Of a stretch of DNA of 64,000 nt, positions 51,077-58,838 are shown piece by piece (within the stretch, counting starts at the first letter, position 1; the number at the start of each line of letters is the position of its first letter). Location: contig NZ_CALEJS010000042.1 in assembly GCF_937898475.1 (NCBI RefSeq), forward strand, positions 124,001 to 188,000. Reading direction: 5' to 3'. The notes beneath the pieces are model-generated. The model saw only the letters and a program-made list of their open reading frames with translations. It did not search any database and was not told the origin of the DNA. Source of the DNA: an uncultured Chitinophaga sp. (GTDB lineage: Bacteria > Bacteroidota > Bacteroidia > Chitinophagales > Chitinophagaceae). Both the position numbers and the translations under genes were made by a program.

Positions 51077-51312
51077 TCAACAGAGCGTCTTACTTCTTCT
51101 TTACCCTTTTTTTACTGTGCACTTCCCTGATGGCGCAGGCGCAACAACAGAACACAGAGACTGGTCCCATTAACGAGATGTTGCGCAGCAACGGGAAAAT
51201 ATATGTGGTAGTGACCGTACTGGTGATCATCTTCATCTTTATCATACTGTACCTGGTCCGGCTGGACCGCAAGATCAGTAAGCTGGAACATCAACAACAG
51301 TCTAAACCATAA
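51073..51312 (+). CDS. CcmD-like small membrane protein
   Basis: The 79-residue protein has a cleavable signal-like N terminus (cut near AQAQ), one membrane helix (VVVTVLVIIFIFIILYLVRL, about residues 43-62) and a charged tail (RKISKLEHQ). Size, topology and overlap with ccmC (ATGA) match the CcmD family, which stabilises the CcmABC complex. The next gene is gdhA rather than ccmE, so the haem chaperone lies elsewhere. Confidence 0.8.
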   Translation: MINRASYFFFTLFLLCTSLMAQAQQQNTETGPINEMLRSNGKIYVVVTVLVIIFIFIILYLVRLDRKISKLEHQQQSKP

Positions 51313-51349
51313 TCATAACCAAAACAATAGATCTCCAAAACAATTTTTT

Positions 51350-52768
51350 ATGTCGCAAGAACAGCATTATAACTTTTTTGAAAGTGTGCAGAAGAGCTTC
51401 GACAAAGCCGCTCAGTACACCAAATGGGAAAGGGGTATCCTGGAGCAGATCAAGGCCTGCAATGCCGTATACCGCATTAAATTCCCGGTAAGGGTGGGAG
51501 ATAAGATCGAAGTGATCGAGGCTTACCGTGTACAACACTCTCACCACAAGCTGCCCTGTAAAGGTGGTATCCGCTTCAGCGAAGAAGTGAACCAGGATGA
51601 GGTAATGGCCCTCGCCGCGCTGATGACTTACAAATGCGCCATTGTGAACGTGCCTTTTGGCGGCGCCAAAGGCGGTATTAAGATCAATCCCCGCAATTAC
51701 ACCCCCTTCCAGCTGGAAAATATTACCCGCCGCTACACGGCAGAACTGGTGAAGAAGAACTTCATCGGCCCTGGTGTGGACGTGCCCGCGCCTGATTACG
51801 GTACCGGTGAAAGAGAAATGAGCTGGATACTGGATACTTACATGAGCCTTCGCCCCGGTGAAATAGACGGTTATGGTTGTGTGACTGGTAAGCCGGTTTC
51901 ACAGGGTGGTGTTCGCGGCCGTAAGGAGGCCACCGGACTGGGTGTATTCTATGGTTTGCGCGAACTGTGCAACATTAAGGAAGATATGCAGCGGCTGGGA
52001 CTGCAGCCCGGCCTGGAAGGCAAGAAAGTGATCGTTCAGGGTATGGGTAACGTGGGTTACCACGCTGCCAAATACTTCCACGAAGCAGGCGCTGTTGTAG
52101 TTTGCCTGATAGAGTGGGACGGCGCCATCTATAACGAAAAAGGCCTTGACCCGGAAGCTGTGCTGAAACACCGGAATGAAACAGGCTCTATCGTTAACTT
52201 CCCCGGCGCAGTGAACCTGAAGAAAAATACAGACGGCCTTGAAATGGAATGCGACATCCTGATACCGGCTGCACTCGAAAGCGTTATTCATAAAGATAAT
52301 GCGCCCAACATCAAGGCAAAGATCATCGGCGAAGCGGCCAACGGCCCGATAACTGCCGATGCAGATGTTATCCTGAACAAGAAAGGCGTGATCGTAGTGC
52401 CGGATATGTTCCTGAATGCCGGCGGTGTAACCGTTTCCTATTTCGAATGGTTAAAGAACCTGAGCCATGTGCGTTATGGCCGTCTGGGCAAACGTTTTGA
52501 TGAGAATATGAACATACATATCCTGAGCACCATTGAAGACCTTACCGGTAAAAAGGTGTCTGACCAGGAAAGAAAATTCATTGCACACGGGGCGGATGAA
52601 GTAGACCTGGTATATTCAGGCCTGGAAGAAACCATGCATGCTGCTTTACACGAAGTGCGCGAGATCATGGTCTCCAACAGCAAGATACACGACATGCGTA
52701 CCGCTGCATATGTTTGCGCTATTGATAAGGTAGGCGCGGCTTATGAGCAATTAGGCATATTCCCGTAA
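51350..52768 (+). CDS. gdhA: Glu/Leu/Phe/Val dehydrogenase (glutamate dehydrogenase)
   Basis: The 472-residue enzyme interconverts glutamate and 2-oxoglutarate with NAD(P). It has LPCKGGIRFSEEVNQDEVMA with the substrate lysine, NVPFGGAKGGIKINP with the catalytic lysine, VDVPAPDYGTGEREMSW, and the Rossmann VIVQGMGNVGYHAAKY. It is 37 nt after the CcmD-like gene, so some co-transcription is possible, with a GTTTGA-type hairpin after its stop. Confidence 0.94.
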   Translation: MSQEQHYNFFESVQKSFDKAAQYTKWERGILEQIKACNAVYRIKFPVRVGDKIEVIEAYRVQHSHHKLPCKGGIRFSEEVNQDEVMALAALMTYKCAIVNVPFGGAKGGIKINPRNYTPFQLENITRRYTAELVKKNFIGPGVDVPAPDYGTGEREMSWILDTYMSLRPGEIDGYGCVTGKPVSQGGVRGRKEATGLGVFYGLRELCNIKEDMQRLGLQPGLEGKKVIVQGMGNVGYHAAKYFHEAGAVVVCLIEWDGAIYNEKGLDPEAVLKHRNETGSIVNFPGAVNLKKNTDGLEMECDILIPAALESVIHKDNAPNIKAKIIGEAANGPITADADVILNKKGVIVVPDMFLNAGGVTVSYFEWLKNLSHVRYGRLGKRFDENMNIHILSTIEDLTGKKVSDQERKFIAHGADEVDLVYSGLEETMHAALHEVREIMVSNSKIHDMRTAAYVCAIDKVGAAYEQLGIFP

Positions 52769-52770
52769 GA

Positions 52771-52840
52771 GAGTCTGAGGGTTTGACAGGCTGAAGGCGC
52801 CTGAACAGGGGCTTCTTCAAACTGTCAAACCCCCAAATCT
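52771..52840. terminator. Hairpin between convergent gdhA and HSDR_N genes (GTTTGACAG word)
   Basis: Left arm 52771-52795 (GAGTCTGAGGGTTTGACAGG and continuation) pairs with right arm 52811-52840, containing CTTCTTCAAACTGTCAAACC. It lies directly after the gdhA stop and before the stop of the opposite gene, fitting a bidirectional terminator. Confidence 0.65.
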
Positions 52841-52849
52841 TAAAAGGTA

Positions 52850-53296
52850 TTATTCCCCATAACCCGGCATCTCCGTCACAAACTCCCATTCTTCTTTTTC
52901 GGGCCTGTAAAGGCAGCACCAGGTATGCACGCCGTTGGTGATCACCAGGTATACCGCGCGCAGCACCATATGGTAGCGTACAATCTGTTCTACTGTTAAG
53001 AGGTTTAGCGGCACATTCATTTCCTTACACTCCACTATCATCCAGGGCAGCATATTGCGGTCATATACCACAATGTCGCAGCGCTTTTTCAGTTCTCCCA
53101 GGTAGATCTCCTTTTCAATGCCTATCAGTGATGCAGGGTATTGCAGGCTTTTTACCAGGTATTGCAGAAAGTTTTGTCTGACCCATTCTTCCGGTGTAAG
53201 CGTTACATATTTCCTGCGATAGCGGTCAAATATCAGGTCTTTGTTACCTTCCCGTACCATTTTAAAATCGGGAGCAGGGAACTCAATGGCGATCAT
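52850..53296 (-). CDS. Stand-alone HSDR_N-type (type I restriction R-subunit N-terminal-like) nuclease-fold protein
   Basis: The 148-residue protein starts MIAIEFPAPDFKMVREGNKD and contains LTPEEWVRQNFLQYLV, KRCDIVVYDRNMLPWMIVEC and EQIVRYHMVLRAVYLVITNG. The D-(x)n-EC-K pattern (DIVVYD, VECKE) is the PD-(D/E)xK nuclease core. It matches the HSDR_N domain but has no helicase domain. Such single-domain proteins are frequent in Bacteroidota with unknown function. No restriction-modification genes are adjacent. Confidence 0.82.
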   Translation of the reverse strand: MIAIEFPAPDFKMVREGNKDLIFDRYRRKYVTLTPEEWVRQNFLQYLVKSLQYPASLIGIEKEIYLGELKKRCDIVVYDRNMLPWMIVECKEMNVPLNLLTVEQIVRYHMVLRAVYLVITNGVHTWCCLYRPEKEEWEFVTEMPGYGE

Positions 53297-53300
53297 AACA

Positions 53301-53308
53301 CAAAGCTA
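53301..53308 (-). promoter_or_regulatory. HSDR_N gene -7 element, 4 nt from the start codon
   Basis: Minus strand TAGCTTTG, exact TAnnTTTG. With transcription starting 3-5 nt downstream, the ATG (53294-53296) would be at or next to the first transcribed base. Confidence 0.5.
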
Positions 53309-53332
53309 AGACAAAATGTCACCAAAATGATG

Positions 53333-53340
53333 TACATTTG
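53333..53340 (+). promoter_or_regulatory. AMP nucleosidase gene -7 element
   Basis: TACATTTG, exact TAnnTTTG, 14 nt before ATG 53355. It is 24 nt from the opposed HSDR_N -7 element. Confidence 0.5.
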
Positions 53341-53354
53341 CGTGTCAAAAGGCT

Positions 53355-54125
53355 ATGAAGACAAAAGAAGAAATAGTAGCCAATTGGCTTCCCCGCTACA
53401 CAGGAGAAAAGCTGGACAATTTCGGCTCCCACATCCTCCTTACCAATTTCAGTAATTATGTTACCTCTTTTGCAGAATGGAATGACGCCGAGATCGTAGG
53501 TATCGGCCGTCCTATGCAATGTGCCACCGCAGGCGATATCAGCATCATCAATTTCGGGATGGGTAGTCCCAGCGCCGCCACGGTGATGGACCTGCTCAGC
53601 GCCATCCACCCCAAAGCGGTACTGTTCCTGGGCAAATGCGGAGGGTTGAAGAAAAAGAATAACATCGGAGACCTGATCCTGCCCATAGCGGCTATACGCG
53701 GTGAGGGTACCTCCAACGACTACTTTCCCCCGGAAGTACCGGCACTACCTGCATTCGCTTTACAGAAAGCTATTTCCACCAGTATCCGGGAGTATGGATG
53801 CGATTATTGGACAGGTACCTGCTACAGCACCAACCGCCGGGTATGGGAGCATGACACAGAGTTTAAGCGTTACCTGGAAAGGATCAGGGCAATGGCGGTA
53901 GATATGGAAACTGCCACCATCTTCTCTGTTGGCTTCTTCAACAAGATACCCACCGGGGCCCTGCTGCTGGTAAGTGATCAGCCTATGGTGCCGGAAGGCG
54001 TAAAAACAGAAGAAAGCGATAAGAAAGTAACCTCCGAGTATGTGGACCGACACCTGAGGATCGGGATAGACTCTCTGAAGAACCTGATCAACAGCCATCA
54101 AACGGTAAAGCATCTACGATTTTAG
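53355..54125 (+). CDS. amn: AMP nucleosidase
   Basis: The 256-residue protein hydrolyses AMP to adenine and ribose 5-phosphate. It has the nucleoside-phosphorylase-like fold with INFGMGSPSAATVMDLLSAI, FLGKCGGLKKKNNIGDLILP, AAIRGEGTSNDYFPPEVP and the catalytic region VDMETATIFSVGF. It is of the short form common in Bacteroidota, lacking the N-terminal domain of the E. coli enzyme. The gene ends inside a GATTTTAGA-type repeat. Confidence 0.9.
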   Translation: MKTKEEIVANWLPRYTGEKLDNFGSHILLTNFSNYVTSFAEWNDAEIVGIGRPMQCATAGDISIINFGMGSPSAATVMDLLSAIHPKAVLFLGKCGGLKKKNNIGDLILPIAAIRGEGTSNDYFPPEVPALPAFALQKAISTSIREYGCDYWTGTCYSTNRRVWEHDTEFKRYLERIRAMAVDMETATIFSVGFFNKIPTGALLLVSDQPMVPEGVKTEESDKKVTSEYVDRHLRIGIDSLKNLINSHQTVKHLRF

Positions 54126-54161
54126 AATTAAGATTTTAGATCGTAGATTTATCTAAAATCG
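54117..54161. repeat. GATTTTAGA-word hairpin starting in the amn stop region
   Basis: GATTTTAGA occurs at 54118 (over the last codons and stop) and at 54132. The second is part of a perfect inverted repeat GATTTTAGAT (54132-54141) / ATCTAAAATC (54151-54160). It fills the gap to the ABC ATPase gene. Confidence 0.6.
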
Positions 54162-54164
54162 TGT

Positions 54165-55919
54165 ATGCCCGATCAGCTGGTCTCCATTCAGGATCTCACT
54201 GTCACCTTCTCTGTAGAGCAGGAACAGGTGACGGCGGTGAACAATATCTCGCTGGATATTCCCCGCGGCAGCATTACGGGCATAGTAGGAGAGTCGGGCT
54301 CAGGTAAATCCGTAACTGCATTATCCCTGATGCGCCTGGTGCAATCACCGGGCAGGATTACCAGAGGCCGCATTCTTTATCATGCTTCGGCACAAACCCC
54401 GGTAGACATTTTACAGCTATCGCCCCGCCAGATGCAGGACTGGCGCGGCAATGAAATAGCGATGATCTTCCAGGAACCTATGACCTCCCTGAATCCCCTT
54501 CATACCTGCGGCGAGCAGGTGGCGGAAGCGATCCGCATTCACAGGAAAGTATCCCCCGCAGTGGCCAGACAGCAAACAATTGATCTTTTCCGGCAGGTAA
54601 AGCTGCCAGACCCGGAAAAGCTGCTGCGCCGTTATCCCCATGAACTTTCAGGCGGCCAGAAGCAGCGGGTGATGATCGCCATGGCAATTTCCTGTCAGCC
54701 TAAACTATTGATAGCAGACGAGCCCACCACCGCGCTGGATGTGACCGTACAGAAAGCTATCCTGGAGCTGTTAAAAGAATTGCAGCAGCAAACGGGTATG
54801 AGCATTGTATTTATTACGCATGACCTCGGGGTGATCGCAGAAATAGCAGACCAGGTGGCTGTAATGTATAAGGGGAGTATTGTTGAACAGGGGAAGGTGG
54901 CAGAGATCTTCCGCCATCCCCGTCACCCCTATACGAAAGGCCTGCTGGCCTGCCGCCCGCCGCTGGACAGACAACTGTACCGCCTGCCGGTAACTCCTGA
55001 TTTTATGGAGGTAGATGCCGCGGGTAATGTCAAAGAAAAGCCTTCTGCTGTCAAAACACTGGTGAACAGCCTGACCGTACCGCCTGAACAGCTGGCCGCC
55101 CGTGAGCGCCAGTTGCAGGAAAGCCCGCTCTTGTTGCAGGTAGAGCAATTGCAAACCTGGTTCCCGGCTTCCCGCAGTCTTTTCGGCAAAGTAAAGGGAT
55201 GGGTAAGAGCGGTAGATGGCGTAAGTTTCACCGTACGCCAGGGGGAAACTTTGGGACTGGTAGGAGAATCGGGTTGCGGGAAGACCACCCTGGGCCGTAC
55301 ATTGCTGCGGCTTGTAGAACCAACAGGGGGCAATATTGTTTATAAAGGCAAAGACCTGAACAGTTTGGGGGCTGCTGAGTTACGCGATCTCCGGAAAGAT
55401 ATGCAGATCATCTTCCAGGATCCTTATTCTTCGCTTAATCCCCGTTTAACGGTGGGGGAGGCTATTATGGAACCTATGCAGGTACATGGCCTGTATGCAA
55501 CGGAGCGGGACCGTAAGGAAAAGGCGCTGGAGCTGCTGGAAAAGGTGCATCTTCGCCCGGAACATTTTTATCGTTATCCGCATGAGTTTTCCGGGGGGCA
55601 GCGGCAACGGGTTGTGATTGCGAGGGCATTGGCCCTGCATCCTTCCTTTATTATCTGTGATGAATCAGTGGCAGCCCTGGATGTAAGTATACAGGCGCAG
55701 GTACTGAACCTGCTGATCAGCCTGCGGGAAGAGTATGGCTTTACCTATATTTTTATTTCTCATGATCTTTCCGTGGTACGGTTTATGAGTGATCGTATGA
55801 TGGTAATGAACAGGGGCAAAATTGAGGAAAGCGGTCCGGCGGGTCAGATATATGAGCACCCGGCCAGTCCGTATACCCGGCACCTGATAGCCGCTATTCC
55901 GAAAAATATGTATACATAA
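54165..55919 (+). CDS. Fused oligopeptide-type ABC transporter ATP-binding protein
   Basis: The 584-residue protein contains two complete ATPase domains in one chain, like YejF/GsiA or a DppD-DppF fusion. Domain 1 (about 5-255) has GESGSGKS, LSGGQKQRV and LLIADEPTTALD. Domain 2 (about 325-580) has GESGCGKT, FSGGQRQRV and IICDESVAALD. Each is followed by the peptide-transporter HPYTKGLL or SPYTRHLI extension. It should energise import of peptides or related solutes. No permease or binding-protein gene is nearby. Confidence 0.93.
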   Translation: MPDQLVSIQDLTVTFSVEQEQVTAVNNISLDIPRGSITGIVGESGSGKSVTALSLMRLVQSPGRITRGRILYHASAQTPVDILQLSPRQMQDWRGNEIAMIFQEPMTSLNPLHTCGEQVAEAIRIHRKVSPAVARQQTIDLFRQVKLPDPEKLLRRYPHELSGGQKQRVMIAMAISCQPKLLIADEPTTALDVTVQKAILELLKELQQQTGMSIVFITHDLGVIAEIADQVAVMYKGSIVEQGKVAEIFRHPRHPYTKGLLACRPPLDRQLYRLPVTPDFMEVDAAGNVKEKPSAVKTLVNSLTVPPEQLAARERQLQESPLLLQVEQLQTWFPASRSLFGKVKGWVRAVDGVSFTVRQGETLGLVGESGCGKTTLGRTLLRLVEPTGGNIVYKGKDLNSLGAAELRDLRKDMQIIFQDPYSSLNPRLTVGEAIMEPMQVHGLYATERDRKEKALELLEKVHLRPEHFYRYPHEFSGGQRQRVVIARALALHPSFIICDESVAALDVSIQAQVLNLLISLREEYGFTYIFISHDLSVVRFMSDRMMVMNRGKIEESGPAGQIYEHPASPYTRHLIAAIPKNMYT

Positions 55920-55948
55920 GGTGCTGTTTATTAGGTTTTGGAATATTT

Positions 55949-55980
55949 TTTGGTAACCTTATGAGATATCAGTACCTTTG
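55949..55980 (+). promoter_or_regulatory. queA promoter
   Basis: TTTG (55949-55952), 20-nt spacer, TACCTTTG (55973-55980). The leader to ATG 56009 is about 25 nt. Confidence 0.7.
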
Positions 55981-56008
55981 CAACCTTTAAATTCATTCAT
56001 ACCGTAAT

Positions 56009-57058
56009 ATGAAATTATCGCAATTCAAATTCGATCTCCCTTTAAATCTGATCGCGCAGCACCCTTCCAAAACAAGAGATGAGTCCCGTTTAATGGTGGT
56101 GAACCGTGCCACGGGAAAAATTGAGCACAAGGTATTCAAGGACATTATCGGTTACTTCAATGATAAGGATGTAATGGTAGTGAACAATACGAAGGTGTTC
56201 CCTGCAAGGCTGTATGGACGTAAGGAGAAGACTGGCGCCAAGATTGAAGTATTCCTGCTGCGTGAGCTGAACAAGCAGAACCGCCTGTGGGACGTGATAG
56301 TAGACCCTGCACGTAAAATAAGGGTGGGTAACAAGCTGTATTTCGGGGATGACGAATCGCTGGTAGCGGAGGTGATTGACAACACGACGTCCAGGGGCCG
56401 TACCATCCGTTTCCTGTTTGAGGGCAACGATGATGAGTTCAAGGCTGTGCTGGATACACTGGGTGAAACTCCTTTACCAAAGTATATCAAACGTAAACCG
56501 GAAGACGAAGATAAAGAGCGTTACCAGACCGTATATGCAAAGTTTGAAGGCGCGGTAGCGGCTCCTACGGCGGGTTTGCACTTTAGCCGTGAGCTGATCA
56601 AACGTCTTGAAATAAAGGGTATCAAATTTGCCGAAGTGACCCTGCACACCGGTTTAGGTACCTTCAGGCCTATTGAAGTGGAAGATCTCAGCAAACATAA
56701 GATGGATGCGGAGTATTTCCACATAGATGAATATGCCGTTAAGATCGTGAACAAGGCAAAAGACGAGAACCGCAAGATCTGCGCTATCGGCACCACTACC
56801 GTCAGGGCGGTGGAGTCTTCAGTAACGGCACAGAACCATCTGAAGGCGGCAGAAGGATGGACCAATACCTTCATTCACCCGCCCTATGATTTTTCTATCC
56901 CGAATGCGCTGGTGACTAATTTCCACCTGCCTAAAACCAGCCTCCTGATCATGGTTTGCGCTTTTGCAGGGTATGATCTGATCATGGAAGCTTACCAGCA
57001 GGCTATCAAAGAGAAATACCGTTTCTTCAGTTATGGCGATGCCATGCTGATCCTTTAA
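56009..57058 (+). CDS. queA: S-adenosylmethionine:tRNA ribosyltransferase-isomerase
   Basis: The 349-residue enzyme makes epoxyqueuosine in the wobble base of tRNA. It starts FKFDLPLNLIAQHPSKTRDE and has VNNTKVFPARLYGRKEKTGA, GAVAAPTAGLHFSRELI, VTLHTGLGTFRPIEVEDL and CAIGTTTVRAVES. Full length. An intrinsic terminator follows 16 nt after the stop. Confidence 0.97.
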   Translation: MKLSQFKFDLPLNLIAQHPSKTRDESRLMVVNRATGKIEHKVFKDIIGYFNDKDVMVVNNTKVFPARLYGRKEKTGAKIEVFLLRELNKQNRLWDVIVDPARKIRVGNKLYFGDDESLVAEVIDNTTSRGRTIRFLFEGNDDEFKAVLDTLGETPLPKYIKRKPEDEDKERYQTVYAKFEGAVAAPTAGLHFSRELIKRLEIKGIKFAEVTLHTGLGTFRPIEVEDLSKHKMDAEYFHIDEYAVKIVNKAKDENRKICAIGTTTVRAVESSVTAQNHLKAAEGWTNTFIHPPYDFSIPNALVTNFHLPKTSLLIMVCAFAGYDLIMEAYQQAIKEKYRFFSYGDAMLIL

Positions 57059-57074
57059 TCATATTTTACTCTTC

Positions 57075-57111
57075 AAAAAAGTCTCACTGCGGTGAGACTT
57101 TTTTATTTTTG
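57075..57111 (+). terminator. queA terminator overlapping the ispD -7 element
   Basis: AAAAAAGTCTCAC (57075-57087) pairs fully with GTGAGACTTTTTT (57092-57104) over a 4-nt loop. The following TATTTTTG (57104-57111) continues the T-tract and is at the same time an exact -7 promoter box. ATG 57119 of ispD is 7 nt further on. Confidence 0.85.
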
Positions 57112-57118
57112 GGACCGC

Positions 57119-57793
57119 ATGGAACAACTTAGAAAGATAGCCATCATTGTGGCGGGCGGCTCGGGTACCCGTATGGGCAGTACAATGCCCAAGCAGTTCC
57201 TGGAGCTGGCCGGCAAGCCGGTATTATACCATACCATTGCCGCTTTTATAAATGCCTATGAAGATATGGAGGTGGTATTGGTTGTGCCTGAAGCGCATTT
57301 TGCCCCGGCGCAGCAGGTACTGAACTGTTTCAGCACAGCGCCGGCGGTAACGCTGGTAAAGGGCGGGGAGACCCGCTTTCACTCTGTGAAGAATGGTTTA
57401 CAGCAGGTGCAGGAAAAATCGGTGGTGTTTGTGCATGACGGTGTACGTCCGCTCTTATCTGCTGCGTTGATACACACCTGTTATGAAGCGGCCCTGGTGC
57501 ATGGTAATGCCATTCCTGTAACAGATATGAAAGACAGTATCCGGGAGCTGCAGGGGGATGCCAACAAGGCGGTGAACCGTGAATGGTATAAGATTATACA
57601 AACCCCGCAAACGTTCTTATCAGAACAGCTGCTGCCCGCATTCGAACTGCCTTATGATCCTTTATTTACAGACGAGGCTACCGTGGTAGAACGGCTGGGT
57701 CACCGCATCCACCTGGTGGTGGGTGAGGAGCGCAATATTAAGATCACCCGTCCGCTGGACCTGGTGATTGCGCATGCATTGCTGAAGGGTTAA
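57119..57793 (+). CDS. ispD: 2-C-methyl-D-erythritol 4-phosphate cytidylyltransferase
   Basis: The 224-residue enzyme of the non-mevalonate isoprenoid pathway shows IAIIVAGGSGTRMGSTMPKQ, the CTP-binding loop, then VLVVPEAHF, VVFVHDGVRPLLSAALI, and the C-terminal TDEATVVERLGHRIHLVVGE and NIKITRPLDL. ATG 57119 is used instead of an in-frame ATG at 57092, because the latter lies inside the terminator stem. The last 4 nt overlap the convergent oxidoreductase gene. Confidence 0.96.
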   Translation: MEQLRKIAIIVAGGSGTRMGSTMPKQFLELAGKPVLYHTIAAFINAYEDMEVVLVVPEAHFAPAQQVLNCFSTAPAVTLVKGGETRFHSVKNGLQQVQEKSVVFVHDGVRPLLSAALIHTCYEAALVHGNAIPVTDMKDSIRELQGDANKAVNREWYKIIQTPQTFLSEQLLPAFELPYDPLFTDEATVVERLGHRIHLVVGEERNIKITRPLDLVIAHALLKG

Positions 57794-58773
57794 GATGCGG
57801 TAGGGGCAGACTGATTGCGGCCGATCTTCTGAAGGATCTGGTGGGCTACATCCAGGGCCTGCAAACCATCGATCACATTTACTGCTACCGGTTTGTTCTG
57901 CAGTATGCTGTCGCGGAACAGTTCCAGCTCCATGCGGATGGCATTGGACTGTTTTACCTCCGGGTTCTCAATAGCGATCGTTTTCCTGCCGGTATTGGTT
58001 TCTATATCCAGTGTAAAAAGTCCGGCGTCGTCCGGTGTTTTCAGCTTAATGATCTCGGTTTTCTTGTCAAGGAAGTCGATGCCTATATAAGCGTCTTTCT
58101 GGAACAGTCGCATTTTGCGCATCTTTTTCAGGGAGATGCGGCTGCTGGTGAGGTTGGCTACGCATCCGTTGTGGAACTCGATGCGCACATTGGCAATATC
58201 AGGCGTATCGCTCATTACCGCCACGCCACTTGCCGAAATGCGGCTGATGGTGGATTGTACAATGCTTAGCACGATATCAATGTCATGGATCATCAGATCC
58301 AGGATTACACTTACATCTGTGCCGCGCGGGTTAAATTCAGCCAGGCGGTGCACTTCTATGAACATAGGCTTCAGGTGGTAACCGCGCAGGGCGAGGAAAG
58401 CCGGGTTGAAGCGTTCCACATGACCTACCTGGAATTTGACATTGGCCTCTTCCACCAGTTTTACCAGTGTTTTGGCTTCTTCCATAGTATTGGTCATGGG
58501 TTTCTCCACGAAAATGTGCTTGCCGTTGCGGAGCGCTATTTCGCAGAGTTTAAAGTGCTGGGTGGTGGGAGCTACTATATCGATGGCGTCTACAGCCTGT
58601 ATCAGTTCTTCAGCAATGGTATACCGCGGAATCTGGTATTGCTCTGTCACGCTTGCCGCATTGGCATTACCTGGATCGTAAAACCCTACTACTTCAACGT
58701 CCTTCATCGTCATCAACTGGGAAAGGTGGATCCTGCCTAAATGTCCAACACCAAATATTCCAATTTTCAGCAT
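57790..58773 (-). CDS. Gfo/Idh/MocA-family NAD(P)-dependent oxidoreductase
   Basis: The 327-residue protein has a Rossmann start (KIGIFGVGHLGRIHLSQLM), the EKPMTNTMEEAK motif typical of the family, and LDLMIHDIDIVLSIV with the conserved histidine region in the substrate domain. Substrates of the family are usually sugars or inositols; this member cannot be assigned. ATG 58773 fits the Rossmann start; an ATG at 58830 would add a hydrophobic, unlikely leader. Confidence 0.88.
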   Translation of the reverse strand: MLKIGIFGVGHLGRIHLSQLMTMKDVEVVGFYDPGNANAASVTEQYQIPRYTIAEELIQAVDAIDIVAPTTQHFKLCEIALRNGKHIFVEKPMTNTMEEAKTLVKLVEEANVKFQVGHVERFNPAFLALRGYHLKPMFIEVHRLAEFNPRGTDVSVILDLMIHDIDIVLSIVQSTISRISASGVAVMSDTPDIANVRIEFHNGCVANLTSSRISLKKMRKMRLFQKDAYIGIDFLDKKTEIIKLKTPDDAGLFTLDIETNTGRKTIAIENPEVKQSNAIRMELELFRDSILQNKPVAVNVIDGLQALDVAHQILQKIGRNQSAPTAS

Positions 58774-58838
58774 AGCAGATTTTAATGAAATAATTGCGAA
58801 TGTAAGGAAAAAGGGAATTATTATATCCAAAAGTTTAG

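Noticed and set aside
52850..53296. Remnant of a type I restriction system
   Set aside because: The protein is complete and promoter-equipped, with no fragments of hsdM, hsdS or the helicase part around it; a stand-alone family is the better reading.
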